DNA of 64,000 nucleotides, from the NCBI GenBank assembly GCA_022702545.1, contig JAHRBC010000002.1:7998001-8062000 (forward strand), read 5' to 3'. The notes below the pieces were generated by a model that saw only the letters and a list, made by a program, of their open reading frames with translations, did not search any database and was not told the DNA's origin. Both the position numbers and the translations under genes were made by a program. This DNA is from Phycomyces nitens. Its lineage: Eukaryota; Mucoromycota; Mucoromycetes; Mucorales; Phycomycetaceae. This document shows positions 1-10,995 of the stretch, piece by piece (within the stretch, counting starts at the first letter, position 1; every line of letters begins with the position of its first letter).

Positions 1-180
1 CTCTTTAAGGCTTGTGGGAGTATTCAGTAACTCAGGTTCATTGGAGACATAAGAATAGGAATCACAAGTTTCTTTATTAATGGCAGTATATGATATTTCA
101 TTATTTTTACTGGCCTCTGGGGAGGATTTTTCTTCCATGCTACACAACCGACCTCCCGTTACGGTTGTGCCTCGCGAAAA
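1..180 (-). CDS. Start of pol reading frame of a Ty3/gypsy-like element (partial, runs off the window)
   Basis: The minus strand is open in the -1 frame relative to gag from about position 180 to the window edge, with no stop; its first ATG is at 138. It overlaps the last codons of gag (gag stop TAA at 159-161). A heptamer G GGT TTT at 183-177 lies in the gag frame, exactly where a -1 slip would enter this frame. No protease or reverse-transcriptase motif is reached before the window ends, so the pol assignment rests on position behind a gag with a zinc knuckle and behind an LTR and PBS. An independent short ORF started at 138 is the alternative. Confidence 0.55.
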
Positions 181-1313
181 CCCTGCTTCTTGCGGTTCTC
201 CTCATCCAACTGCTTTATAGCAGCCAAGCGCTGCCGGCACTGTCTCTGCATATGCCCGGCCTTGTTGCACCAGTGGCAGATCACCTCGGAGCGGTTGTAA
301 GCAGGCTTTCTTTGTTGGAACCGGCGGCGGGAATCGATGGCGTCGATCTCCATGGGCACTGGCTCTTGCATTCTGTACTGTGATTGGTACTGGTATGGTT
401 GTGGTTGATAATGAAACTGCTGTTGATACTGCTGTGGCTGTGGCTGGTACTGGTACTGCTGCGGCTGATGATAATACACCTGCGGGTGTCCAAGCTGTCT
501 ACTACTTTCGTAGGTTTGCGCCATCTGCATGGCCTCATCGACATCGGTTGGCGTGAGCGTTATCACGTGGAGACGTACTTCTTGTTGAAGACCACGGACA
601 AATCTATCCTGGGCTTCTTCGTTTGTCATGGAGGGGATCTCCAACTGGATATTTCTGAATTCGTCTACATACTCCAAGACGGTCCTGGTCTGGGAGAGGT
701 TTGCCAAACGGTCTCTGGCTGAGCGGAGAGTGTGTGCAGGACGGAATTCTTCAATGATTGCCTCTTTGAATGGCTTCCAGGCGGAGGGATATGATGCCTT
801 GCGTTCCATATGCTGCCACCAGACATCGGCTCGGCCTCGCAGTAAGTTTACTGCGTACAGCATAGTTCTCTCTGCGGTGAACTCATAATACTCGGTGTAA
901 CGTTCTACGCTTCTTAACCAGCCATCGAGGATCATGGCTGATCGTTCTCCATGGTAACATTCTGGTTGCCGGATTCGTTCTCCACTGGGTTTCTGGCTGG
1001 CAATAGCACGTTTGAAAGCGTCGGCCATAGTGTTGGCCATTTCTGCCATATCGGGATTCTTTGACATAGCTTCAGATTTTCCGGTTAACGTGGCAACAAG
1101 CTTCTTTGCGTGGTGTGACCAATGTTCTTCTCTTTTCTGGGTGGATGGTATTCTCTGCTCACTAGGCAAGAATGGTATTGTTCGGCTTGACTTGTAACTT
1201 GCCACTAGGTTTTCAGGTAATGCTGCTTGGACTCGTTCTTCGATCTCAAAGCGCTGCTTTTCTTCGTTGGTATATTCTTTCTTGTCTTCAACGGATTGTC
1301 TTTCTGGATTCAT
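159..1313 (-). CDS. gag: Gag polyprotein of a Ty3/gypsy-like retrotransposon
   Basis: Structural protein that would form the virus-like particle of an LTR retrotransposon. It is 384 residues with an ATG at 1313. The middle (about residues 110-270) has the retrotransposon-gag fold signature, including the DVWWQHMERK stretch and the YVDEF and RFVRGL motifs. A Gln/Tyr/Pro-rich segment follows, then a CCHC zinc knuckle (C-x2-C-x4-H-x4-C, CHWCNKAGHMQRQC) near the C terminus, typical of RNA binding by gag. It lies just inside an LTR (1356-1695) with a PBS between, so the order is LTR-PBS-gag-pol on the minus strand. The frame is intact with no stop, suggesting a recent insertion. The element continues beyond the left edge, so its 3' LTR is not visible. 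Confidence 0.9.
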   Translation of the reverse strand: MNPERQSVEDKKEYTNEEKQRFEIEERVQAALPENLVASYKSSRTIPFLPSEQRIPSTQKREEHWSHHAKKLVATLTGKSEAMSKNPDMAEMANTMADAFKRAIASQKPSGERIRQPECYHGERSAMILDGWLRSVERYTEYYEFTAERTMLYAVNLLRGRADVWWQHMERKASYPSAWKPFKEAIIEEFRPAHTLRSARDRLANLSQTRTVLEYVDEFRNIQLEIPSMTNEEAQDRFVRGLQQEVRLHVITLTPTDVDEAMQMAQTYESSRQLGHPQVYYHQPQQYQYQPQPQQYQQQFHYQPQPYQYQSQYRMQEPVPMEIDAIDSRRRFQQRKPAYNRSEVICHWCNKAGHMQRQCRQRLAAIKQLDEENRKKQGFREAQP

Positions 1314-1340
1314 AGAGTGTTCTTGGGGAGGATCGTTAAG

Positions 1341-1352
1341 CTTCAGCTACCA
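1341..1352 (-). promoter_or_regulatory. Candidate primer binding site (initiator tRNA-Met-like)
   Basis: Three bases inside the LTR the minus strand reads TGGTAGCTGAAG. This would pair with a tRNA 3' end of the form ..CAGCT-A-CCA, whose acceptor implies a tRNA starting A1-G-C-T-G. A1:U72 is the known hallmark of eukaryotic initiator tRNA-Met, the usual primer of Ty3-type elements. The tRNA itself is not in the window, so the primer identity is inferred. Confidence 0.55.
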
Positions 1353-1355
1353 ATT

Positions 1356-1695
1356 TGTCGTTCCTGATCTAGGCTATCTTCCAATTCACTGTAAACGTAG
1401 TCGAATTGGTCAAGCTTTAATACACAGGAGTATTCAAAATAAGAGAGAGGATAAAAGATAATTTTTATTGTTTTGAATTTGGATATCTTATATAGTTTTC
1501 TAAATGATTATTCATCTTTGACTACACTGAAGAGGTGTCTAATGTTCTTACAAAATTATTATAAACGGATTACAAATTTCTGTAATTACAAACAGATGAA
1601 TAATCATTTCAAATCATGCCTCATTTGTAAAGACAAGTCACTAGAGCTTGTTTCACCAAAATTAGGCACGACAATAGCCTAGATCAGGAACGACA
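1356..1695 (-). repeat. 5' LTR of the Ty3/gypsy-like element, with 22-bp terminal inverted repeats
   Basis: A 340-bp segment begins TGTCGTTCCTGATCTAGGCT and ends with the exact reverse complement; the match is 22 bp. It starts TG and ends CA as LTRs do, and directly precedes PBS and gag. Its outer edge is 41 bp past the 3' end of the tRNA-Leu gene. The partner LTR is outside the window, so LTR identity and target duplication cannot be measured. Confidence 0.85.
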
Positions 1696-1729
1696 CATCT
1701 AAAAAAAAATCCATCAGACGTCTTTTGGT

Positions 1730-1733
1730 AAAA
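1730..1733 (-). terminator. RNA polymerase III terminator of tRNA-Leu
   Basis: A TTTT run on the minus strand begins 3 nt after the tRNA 3' end. Four or more T residues is the Pol III stop signal. A second run of nine T lies about 30 nt further on, as a backup. Confidence 0.75.
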
Positions 1734-1735
1734 GA

Positions 1736-1818
1736 TGGTAACTGTGAGATTCGAACTCACGCCTCTTGCGAGACCGCAACTTGAGTGCGGCGCCTTAGAC
1801 CAACTCGGCCAAGTTACC
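1736..1818 (-). tRNA. tRNA-Leu (anticodon CAA)
   Basis: The minus strand folds as a class II tRNA. The acceptor GGTAACT pairs with AGTTACC, followed by discriminator A. The D arm contains the A box TGGCCGAGTTGG, the anticodon stem CCGCA/TGCGG encloses loop CTCAAGT (anticodon CAA, reading UUG), a long variable arm TCTCGCAAGAGG follows, and the T arm GTGAG-TTCGAAT-CTCAC holds the B box. No intron is seen. The gene is complete, yet its first 15 nt and 6 nt of 5' flank are one copy of the target-site duplication of the adjacent LINE. Upstream flanking DNA is now LINE sequence; the internal A and B boxes remain, so it may still be transcribed. Confidence 0.95.
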
Positions 1819-2047
1819 GGACACGGCTCTTTCGCTTAAGGATTTTTTTACCCCAAAAAATTTCCTTTTATAGTAATTTTACCGAACTTTCCATCCATCC
1901 TAACCAACACTGCCAACAACTACGCATCCATCGCCTACCACGCCCCATCCCGCCTCCGTAGCAAGTTTTCCATTAAGCTTACCAGTCCAAGCACCCACTG
2001 TCCAAGTTTCAGCCCAAACGAACGACATTTATTTTCCCCGATTCCCG

Positions 2048-2928
2048 ATGTCATCTTCAATGATGCCCCCAATCCCAGGCGCATCAAATGAGCTCATGTC
2101 TTTTTTGGCCTCCATGTTGACCCGCCTTGACAACACTGAGAAGCTTGCTGTCCAAGTGAAGGCTCTTGAAGCCGAGAACAACCGCCTCCAAGCAGAATTG
2201 GCGGACACCCGAAACGTCTTGAGCAGGCTACGACCTCTCAAACCTCCCTTCCCCTGGGCAATAGCCCAAATGTTTCAACCTCCGACCCCGCCCCAAATCC
2301 CAGTTCCCAGGAACCAGGATTGGAAGCCTCCACTTGGGCTGCCAAGGCCAGCGTCAACCGCCCCCCTCCTGCCCGTAAGGGTCCTTCCCCACGCCGAGTT
2401 GCTGCTTCTCAGCGTATTTTCACTGCGGCCTCTGGCCCCCTTGGATATAAATACGTTTATATTCCTCGCTCCCGTCGCCTTACCCACAGGGAAGTGCGTA
2501 GCTCCCTCCGCACCCTTGGTATTGACACTGCTCGTCTGTTGGACATTAATTTCCCTGCTCGTGGAGTTGTTGGCATACTGGTCCACCTCCAGTTCATTGA
2601 CGAATTTGAGGCACAACTCAATAGAGCCAAGGTGGAGATCATTGGTGACTTTGATCCCGTTGACCCACAACACTTGGCAGACCCCAAGTACCACGATCTC
2701 CCTCTGGACGAGCGGGCAAATACTGCCATTCAAGTACAGAATGCGCGTTGTCTCCAGACCCTCAAGTTCCTCCGCCCCCATGTTGCCCTCCCAGTTGCCC
2801 ACTTCTTTGTTGAAGAAGGGTGGATTAGCTCTGATGAGGTGCCTCCCCGTTCTGCTCTTGGTGGGGATGCTGAACAACTGTTTAAGAGAAAGCGCACTCT
2901 CGATCCAAGCAGCCTCATGGAAGAATGA
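2048..2928 (+). pseudogene. LINE-A copy 1 ORF1 (one frameshift)
   Basis: ORF1 RNA-binding/coiled-coil protein of the LINE. The N terminus contains a leucine/heptad coiled coil (NTEKLAVQVKALEAENNRL and onward, about residues 28-65). The C-terminal half is a basic domain with no zinc knuckle. One A is missing at about 2214 (CCCGAAACG against CCCGAAAACG in copies 2 and 3), shifting the frame; the remainder is read from 2320. It ends TGA at 2926-2928, overlapping the ORF2 start as ATGA. The lost base is in an A run, so sequencing error is as likely as mutation. Confidence 0.85.
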
Positions 2929-5900
2929 GTGAGCTTTCTATAGGATTATGGAACGCCAATGGGCTTCAACCCCGTGCCATAAACGACGTGCTCAACCACT
3001 GTCAGTCCCTCCATATGCTCTTCATCACAGAAACATGGCTCCTGTCACCTGCGCGTATTCTCACATCATGGTCCCAATTTCATTTGTACGGACCCCCTGT
3101 TGCTGGGACATACCGTGGGTCAATGGGAGTTTCATTGTTAGTCTCCCCTTCCTGTCCTTACACCGTCACCCAAATCCCTATGCCCAACAACTATGCCCTC
3201 GCCGTCAAGATTGGCACCCTTCGATTGGTTTGTGTTTACCTCCCCCCCTCTATGTCCACTGCCGATGCCCTTTCTGTTCTCTCTGACATTCCTTTGACTG
3301 AAGACACCCTCCTTTGTGGGGACTTCAATGCCCGTTTGGGTTCCATCACTGGAGATTATGCCACAAATTCTCGCGGCCTAGCACTTAGTGCATGGCTAGA
3401 AGAAAGATCCCTCACTGTCCTTAATGGCTCACTCTCTCCTTGCACCCCCACCTACATTTCCTTTCGCCGTGAAGTCGAAATTAGCAGTATCATTGACCTA
3501 TTCATCACCAACACCAATTTCGCCAATCCCTCTCTCCACATTCAAACCGAACTCTCCCTAGGCTCTGACCACCGACTTCTTTCACTTTCCTTCACCTATG
3601 ACCTTGACCCTTCCCCTCCATCTCCACCCCCTCTCCGCCGACTCTGGAACCTCTCACGCCTCAAGGAACCAGACGTCCTTCAACTCTACACCGATTCCCT
3701 CATCCTCAACGCCACACCCCTCCTCAACACCTTGCAAGACATTGTACAAAACCCGCCCTCCTCTCCTCCCCCCATTGATGCCCTTACTAACGATTTCAAC
3801 ACACTCATTTATGATTCTCTTAGTAGTTCAATAGGTACCCGCCCTCACCGCCCATCCAAATGGAAGAAATTCTGGACCCCTGCCCTTCAAGCGGCAGCCG
3901 ACCATCGTGATGGTTGTTACAAGCAATGGCGTCGTGCTTGTGGCATTGACAAGATCAATTGGTGGAGCCGGCACCAACATGCACATCAGGAGTTCCGTCA
4001 ACAAGTCCAGACAGCAAAACGTCAATCCTGGCACGCCTTCTGTAGGTCTCTGGAACGTGACTTTGCCAAGGCCACTTCCAAGATCAAACAGATCAAAAGG
4101 CGTCGACAACCCAAACATGTCTTCCAACATGACGATGGCCCAGCTGCTGCAGCAACCATCATGTGCAACCACCTTGCTTCGGTGTATAGTGGCCACATCC
4201 TTCCTTCCTCCCGCCCTCCTCCTCCTCCATCAACCTCTCCTCACCTGCCTTTCGCCGCTGTTGACTCCCCATTTGATTCGTCAGTGGTGGAAGAATACAT
4301 GCGATTTATGCCTAGCCGCAAGGCGCCGGGTCCTGACCATATCCGTGCAGAAATGCTTAAGCCCGTTCGGTCCAAACTCTCTCCTCTCCTTGCCCTGCTC
4401 TTCACTCTGTGTTGGCAGTGGTCTTATGTCCCCTCTCTCTGGCGCCAAGCCCAAGTTTTCCCAATCTTCAAGAAGGGTAACCCAAACGACGCTGCCAATT
4501 ATCGGCCAATCTCTCTCACTTCTGTTCTTCGGAAATTACTTGAGATGTGTATTGCGCCTGATCTCACCAAGTTCTCTCCTCCCTTGGACGTAGCACAAGG
4601 TGGATTTCGCCCCGACGTGGAGCACTGGACCAGGCCCTCTGCTTGCATGACCTTGTCAAAGCCCACTACCGCCGCCACAACCGCTACCCTGTAGTCGCCT
4701 TCCTTGACATCAAGGCAGCTTATGACACCGTAGACCGACGTGTCATTTGGGATGCTCTTGTCCGCCGTCAAACTCCCCTGCCCTCGTTGGCCTCCTTGTC
4801 AACATGTTTGACGAAGTCTCCATCTCTGTCCTTCTTGGCAACTTCTCCTCCCATTCCTTCTCTCCTTCCACAGGTGTACTGCAAGGCTCAGTCCTCAGTC
4901 CCCACTTATACTCTATCTACATCAACTCCCTGCCGCCTCTCCTTCGCACAGTTGCTCTGTCTACATCCGCCGCCCATGTCCCATCGTCCTCTCCCTCCTC
5001 GTTGGATTCCTATCGCGCCCTTTTGGATCCTTCAGGTGTGGATGACTTTGGCGATTCCACCTCTCCCACGCCGATTAACTCTCTTCTCTTTGCTGACGAC
5101 GTTGCCATTTTTGGTTCCGTTCCTGACGTTCAGAAAATGTTGGATCTGGCCGCAGCCCACTCTCTGGAACTCGGTTACCGTTGGAGTCCATCCAAATGTG
5201 CATTTGTGTACCAAAACTCCCGCTCCCACTCTCCTCCCTCCCTCTCCCTGTATGGTGAGTTACTCCCTGCAGTGGATGAGTTTATCTACCTTGGCATGCC
5301 GTTCCGGAGTAAGGGAATTCATTCCCCCTCCATTGTAACCCATCGTCGAGCTGGTACCCTTGCTGCCATGGCCACAATGCACGCCGTTGGTGCCTGCCGT
5401 TCTGGTTTCTCTCTGCTCTTGAGCTCTCGGTTATACCGAACGTTCATCCGTCCCAAGTTCGAGTATGGCCTGGCCATTGCCCCACTCCTAGAAAAGGATT
5501 TCAAGGCCTTGGAACTGATACAAGATAAGTGTCTTCGCATGATAGTTGGGGGCATGCCACGTCCTCCACTATTGTGTTGAAGCACATCTGTAATATACCC
5601 AGCATGAGATTCCGCAAGGATATCCTTGTTACCAAGTTCTGCCTTCGGGCCCGTACCCTTCCTTCCCGCTGTCTCCTTTCTCTCCTCCACCAACACCACC
5701 GTTCCCATTCCTCCCTTGTCCCGCTGAGCCACCATCCATTCCTTCTCGATATGCCAGTTTCCCTCAACGTACGTAGCATCAACGCCGTACAAAAATACCT
5801 TGACTCCCGTCGAGTGTCCCTTTTCGCCACCTTCCTCTCCAACACCACCCAAGTCTTGATCCAAGCATGTCGCCCTGACCTTGGGGTTGACCCAATCCTG

Positions 5901-6251
5901 TTCCTCCCTGCTTCCCGAGTAGAACGTGGTCGCCTTGTTCGTTGGCGAATGGGTTGGCTACCCGGAAACCCTCGTTCATGTGCATGTGAGACAGACCACA
6001 CCTCTCGCCGTCATCTCGCCATCTGCCCTAGGATCCCATCAGAACTCCTTGCTTCCCTCCCAATCCCTCCCTCTCCTGCGAATCATCCCATTGATTTTGC
6101 CATCTCCTCCCTCCCTTCCTCTTCCTCGGCCCCATGTCCGCCATACTGGGTGCCATTGCTCACCATTCTCTGGCACATCGATCAATTGTGCAACCCTGAT
6201 GGGGAGTACTCCCACGAGAAGAACCATGGTGCTTTGTGGCATGCTGCTTAG
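2925..6251 (+). pseudogene. LINE-A copy 1 ORF2: APE endonuclease and reverse transcriptase (three frameshifts)
   Basis: Enzyme for target-primed reverse transcription. The N-terminal apurinic-endonuclease-like domain (2925-3600) shows GLWNANGL, FITETWLL, LCGDFNARLG, SIIDLFITN and GSDHRLL, which cover the known catalytic residues. The RT domain shows KAPGPDHIRAEML, NYRPISLTSV, AFLDIKAAYDTVD (motif A), GVLQGSVLSPHLY (B) and LLFADDVAIF (C, about 5090). The C terminus has a CxC-x8-H-x3-C cluster (CACETDHTSRRHLAIC). No RNase H is seen. Single-base losses in C or G runs near 4612, 4778 and 5556 break the frame; joined, it would be about 1,108 residues. Copy 3 is in frame at all three points. Confidence 0.88.
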
Positions 6252-6793
6252 CATTTTTTTTTTTATTTTATTTTATTTTATCTTTTTCTAGTTCTTTTCG
6301 CACAGGAAAAGTTGTCTGTCTGTTCTCCTATCTCCTCCCTTCCACTGTTACAACTATTTCACAGCTGCGAAGTGGAGAGTAGGGCTCAGCTTTCATCTTA
6401 GTACTGTTAGCTCACTCCATTTTTCTCTACTTTTTTTTGTCTTCCTTGTGCCCAAGAGACTTTTTTGCTTCCCTTCCAGTAGTTCTCGAGATGCTAAATG
6501 GTCTATAGACTGCCAGCACTATATCTCTCAATAAAACATAATCTTTAACCTCGGCCAAGTTACCGGACACGGCTCTTTCGCTTAAGGATTTTTTTACCCC
6601 AAAAAATTTCCTTTTATAGTAATTTTACCGAACTTTCCATCCATCCTAACCAACACTGCCAACAACTACGCATCCATCGCCTACCACGCCCCATCCCGCC
6701 TCCGTAGCAAGTTTTCCATTAAGCTTACCAGTCCAAGCACCCACTGTCCAAGTTTCAGCCCAAACGAACGACATTTATTTTCCCCGATTCCCG

Positions 6794-7675
6794 ATGTCAT
6801 CTTCAATGATGCCCCCAATCCCAGGCGCATCAAATGAGCTCATGTCTTTTTTGGCCTCCATGTTGACCCGCCTTGACAACACTGAGAAGCTTGCTGTCCA
6901 AGTGAAGGCTCTTGAAGCCGAGAACAACCGCCTCCAAGCAGAATTGGCGGACACCCGAAAACGTCTTGAGCAGGCTACGACCTCTCAAACCTCCCTTCCC
7001 CTGGGCAATAGCCCAAATGTTTCAACCTCCGACCCCGCCCCAAATCCCAGTTCCCAGGAACCAGGATTGGAAGCCTCCACTTGGGCTGCCAAGGCCAGCG
7101 TCAACCGCCCCCCTCCTGCCCGTAAGGGTCCTTCCCCACGCCGAGTTGCTGCTTCTCAGCGTATTTTCACTGCGGCCTCTGGCCCCCTTGGATATAAATA
7201 CGTTTATATTCCTCGCTCCCGTCGCCTTACCCACAGGGAAGTGCGTAGCTCCCTCCGCACCCTTGGTATTGACACTGCTCGTCTGTTGGACATTAATTTC
7301 CCTGCTCGTGGAGTTGTTGGCATACTGGTCCACCTCCAGTTCATTGACGAATTTGAGGCACAACTCAATAGAGCCAAGGTGGAGATCATTGGTGACTTTG
7401 ATCCCGTTGACCCACAACACTTGGCAGACCCCAAGTACCACGATCTCCCTCTGGACGAGCGGGCAAATACTGCCATTCAAGTACAGAATGCGCGTTGTCT
7501 CCAGACCCTCAAGTTCCTCCGCCCCCATGTTGCCCTCCCAGTTGCCCACTTCTTTGTTGAAGAAGGGTGGATTAGCTCTGATGAGGTGCCTCCCCGTTCT
7601 GCTCTTGGTGGGGATGCTGAACAACTGTTTAAGAGAAAGCGCACTCTCGATCCAAGCAGCCTCATGGAAGAATGA
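6794..7675 (+). CDS. LINE-A ORF1 protein (intact copy)
   Basis: The only uninterrupted ORF1 in the array, 293 residues. Residues about 28-65 form a coiled coil with leucines and charged residues in heptads (LAVQVKALEAENNRLQAEL). A Ser/Thr/Pro-rich linker follows, then a basic domain (about 115-270) with YKYVYIPRSRRLTHREVR and GILVHLQFIDEF, perhaps an RRM-like fold; this is not certain. Coiled coil plus nucleic-acid binding without zinc knuckles is the L1-type ORF1 layout. The stop TGA overlaps the ORF2 ATG (ATGA at 7672-7675), suggesting termination-reinitiation. The presumed role is to coat the LINE RNA. Confidence 0.82.
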   Translation: MSSSMMPPIPGASNELMSFLASMLTRLDNTEKLAVQVKALEAENNRLQAELADTRKRLEQATTSQTSLPLGNSPNVSTSDPAPNPSSQEPGLEASTWAAKASVNRPPPARKGPSPRRVAASQRIFTAASGPLGYKYVYIPRSRRLTHREVRSSLRTLGIDTARLLDINFPARGVVGILVHLQFIDEFEAQLNRAKVEIIGDFDPVDPQHLADPKYHDLPLDERANTAIQVQNARCLQTLKFLRPHVALPVAHFFVEEGWISSDEVPPRSALGGDAEQLFKRKRTLDPSSLMEE

Positions 7676-10600
7676 GTGAGCTTTCTATAGGATTATGGAA
7701 CGCCAATGGGCTTCAACCCCGTGCCATAAACGACGTGCTCAACCACTGTCAGTCCCTCCATATGCTCTTCATCACAGAAACATGGCTCCTGTCACCTGCG
7801 CGTATTCTCACATCATGGTCCCAATTTCATTTGTACGGACCCCCTGTTGCTGGGACATACCGTGGGTCAATGGGAGTTTCATTGTTAGTCTCCCCTTCCT
7901 GTCCTTACACCGTCACCCAAATCCCTATGCCCAACAACTATGCCCTCGCCGTCAAGATTGGCACCCTTCGATTGGTTTGTGTTTACCTCCCCCCCTCTAT
8001 GTCCACTGCCGATGCCCTTTCTGTTCTCTCTGACATTCCTTTGACTGAAGACACCCTCCTTTGTGGGGACTTCAATGCCCGTTTGGGTTCCATCACTGGA
8101 GATTATGCCACAAATTCTCGCGGCCTAGCACTTAGTGCATGGCTAGAAGAAAGATCCCTCACTGTCCTTAATGGCTCACTCTCTCCTTGCACCCCCACCT
8201 ACATTTCCTTTCGCCGTGAAGTCGAAATTAGCAGTATCATTGACCTATTCATCACCAACACCAATTTCGCCAATCCCTCTCTCCACATTCAAACCGAACT
8301 CTCCCTAGGCTCTGACCACCGACTTCTTTCACTTTCCTTCACCTATGACCTTGACCCTTCCCTCCATCTCCACCCCCTCTCCGCCGACTCTGGAACCTCT
8401 CACGCCTCAAGGAACCAGACGTCCTTCAACTCTACACCGATTCCCTCATCCTCAACGCCACACCCCTCCTCAACACCTTGCAAGACATTGTACAAAACCC
8501 GCCCTCCTCTCCTCCCCCATTGATGCCCTTACTAACGATTTCAACACACTCATTTATGATTCTCTTAGTAGTTCAATAGGTACCCGCCCTCACCGCCCAT
8601 CCAAATGGAAGAAATTCTGGACCCCTGCCCTTCAAGCGGCAGCCGACCATCGTGATGGTTGTTACAAGCAATGGCGTCGTGCTTGTGGCATTGACAAGAT
8701 CAATTGGTGGAGCCGGCACCAACATGCACATCAGGAGTTCCGTCAACAAGTCCAGACAGCAAAACGTCAATCCTGGCACGCCTTCTGTAGGTCTCTGGAA
8801 CGTGACTTTGCCAAGGCCACTTCCAAGATCAAACAGATCAAAAGGCGTCGACAACCCAAACATGTCTTCCAACATGACGATGGCCCAGCTGCTGCAGCAA
8901 CCATCATGTGCAACCACCTTGCTTCGGTGTATAGTGGCCACATCCTTCCTTCCTCCCGCCCTCCTCCTCCTCCATCAACCTCTCCTCACCTGCCTTTCGC
9001 CGCTGTTGACTCCCCATTTGATTCGTCAGTGGTGGAAGAATACATGCGATTTATGCCTAGCCGCAAGGCGCCGGGTCCTGACCATATCCGTGCAGAAATG
9101 CTTAAGCCCGTTCGGTCCAAACTCTCTCCTCTCCTTGCCCTGCTCTTCACTCTGTGTTGGCAGTGGTCTTATGTCCCCTCTCTCTGGCGCCAAGCCCAAG
9201 TTTTCCCAATCTTCAAGAAGGGTAACCCAAACGACGCTGCCAATTATCGGCCAATCTCTCTCACTTCTGTTCTTCGGAAATTACTTGAGATGTGTATTGC
9301 GCCTGATCTCACCAAGTTCTCTCCTCCCTTGGACGTAGCACAAGGTGGATTTCGCCCCCGACGTGGAGCACTGGACCAGGCCCTCTGCTTGCATGACCTT
9401 GTCAAAGCCCACTACCGCCGCCACAACCGCTACCCTGTAGTCGCCTTCCTTGACATCAAGGCAGCTTATGACACCGTAGACCGACGTGTCATTTGGGATG
9501 CTCTTGTCCGCCGTCAAACTCCCCTGCCCTCGTTGGCCTCCTTGTCAACATGTTTGACGAAGTCTCCATCTCTGTCCTTCTTGGCAACTTCTCCTCCCAT
9601 TCCTTCTCTCCTTCCACAGGTGTACTGCAAGGCTCAGTCCTCAGTCCCCACTTATACTCTATCTACATCAACTCCCTGCCGCCTCTCCTTCGCACAGTTG
9701 CTCTGTCTACATCCGCCGCCCATGTCCCATCGTCCTCTCCCTCCTCGTTGGATTCCTATCGCGCCCTTTTGGATCCTTCAGGTGTGGATGACTTTGGCGA
9801 TTCCACCTCTCCCACGCCGATTAACTCTCTTCTCTTTGCTGACGACGTTGCCATTTTTGGTTCCGTTCCTGACGTTCAGAAAATGTTGGATCTGGCCGCA
9901 GCCCACTCTCTGGAACTCGGTTACCGTTGGAGTCCATCCAAATGTGCATTTGTGTACCAAAACTCCCGCTCCCACTCTCCTCCCTCCCTCTCCCTGTATG
10001 GTGAGTTACTCCCTGCAGTGGATGAGTTTATCTACCTTGGCATGCCGTTCCGGAGTAAGGGAATTCATTCCCTCCATTGTAACCCATCGTCGAGCTGGTA
10101 CCCTTGCTGCCATGGCCACAATGCACGCCGTTGGTGCCTGCCGTTCTGGTTTCTCTCTGCTCTTGAGCTCTCGGTTATACCGAACGTTCATCCGTCCCAA
10201 GTTCGAGTATGGCCTGGCCATTGCCCCACTCCTAGAAAAGGATTTCAAGGCCTTGGAACTGATACAAGATAAGTGTCTTCGCATGATAGTTGGGGGCATG
10301 CCACGTCCTCCACTATTGTGTTGAAGCACATCTGTAATATACCCAGCATGAGATTCCGCAAGGATATCCTTGTTACCAAGTTCTGCCTTCGGGCCCGTAC
10401 CCTTCCTTCCCGCTGTCTCCTTTCTCTCCTCCACCAACACCACCGTTCCCATTCCTCCCTTGTCCCGCTGAGCCACCATCCATTCCTTCTCGATATGCCA
10501 GTTTCCCTCAACGTACGTAGCATCAACGCCGTACAAAAATACCTTGACTCCCGTCGAGTGTCCCTTTTCGCCACCTTCCTCTCCAACACCACCCAAGTCT

Positions 10601-10995
10601 TGATCCAAGCATGTCGCCCTGACCTTGGGGTTGACCCAATCCTGTTCCTCCCTGCTTCCCGAGTAGAACGTGGTCGCCTTGTTCGTTGGCGAATGGGTTG
10701 GCTACCCGGAAACCCTCGTTCATGTGCATGTGAGACAGACCACACCTCTCGCCGTCATCTCGCCATCTGCCCTAGGATCCCATCAGAACTCCTTGCTTCC
10801 CTCCCAATCCCTCCCTCTCCTGCGAATCATCCCATTGATTTTGCCATCTCCTCCCTCCCTTCCTCTTCCTCGGCCCCATGTCCGCCATACTGGGTGCCAT
10901 TGCTCACCATTCTCTGGCACATCGATCAATTGTGCAACCCTGATGGGGAGTACTCCCACGAGAAGAACCATGGTGCTTTGTGGCATGCTGCTTAG
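7672..10995 (+). pseudogene. LINE-A copy 2 ORF2: APE endonuclease and reverse transcriptase (five frameshifts)
   Basis: Same enzyme as copy 1 ORF2, with all APE motifs in frame at the start and RT motifs A, B and C present. The frame breaks at run-length differences near 8358 (C run), 8517 (C5 against C6), 9525 (C4 against C5 in copy 3), 10070 (two C fewer than copy 1) and 10304 (G5 against G6). The longest open piece is 8345-10324. Since each break is in a mononucleotide run and copies differ there only in length, the locus may encode a complete protein of about 1,108 residues if the consensus is wrong at these runs. Confidence 0.87.

Larger units (their letters stand above)
1825..6549 (+). 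mobile_element. LINE family A, copy 1 (full-length, tRNA-targeted)
   Basis: Non-LTR retrotransposon with 5' UTR (about 220 bp), ORF1, ORF2 (APE endonuclease plus reverse transcriptase), a T-rich 3' UTR, and a 3' end CATAATCTTTAAC without a poly(A) tail. It is flanked on the left by CTCGGCCAAGTTACC-GGACAC (1804-1824, part of tRNA-Leu) and on the right by the same sequence (6550-6570). It is transcribed away from the tRNA, head-to-head. Compared with copy 2, the only differences I found are homopolymer run lengths, so it is very young or duplicated. The family resembles the APE-type L1/Tx1 group, whose members include site-specific elements; that placement is inferred. Confidence 0.93.

Noticed and set aside
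5319..6001. Minus-strand open frames of 166-227 codons inside the LINE-A copies
   Set aside because: They recur at the same place in all three copies as antisense shadows of ORF2; no motif or independent start signal.
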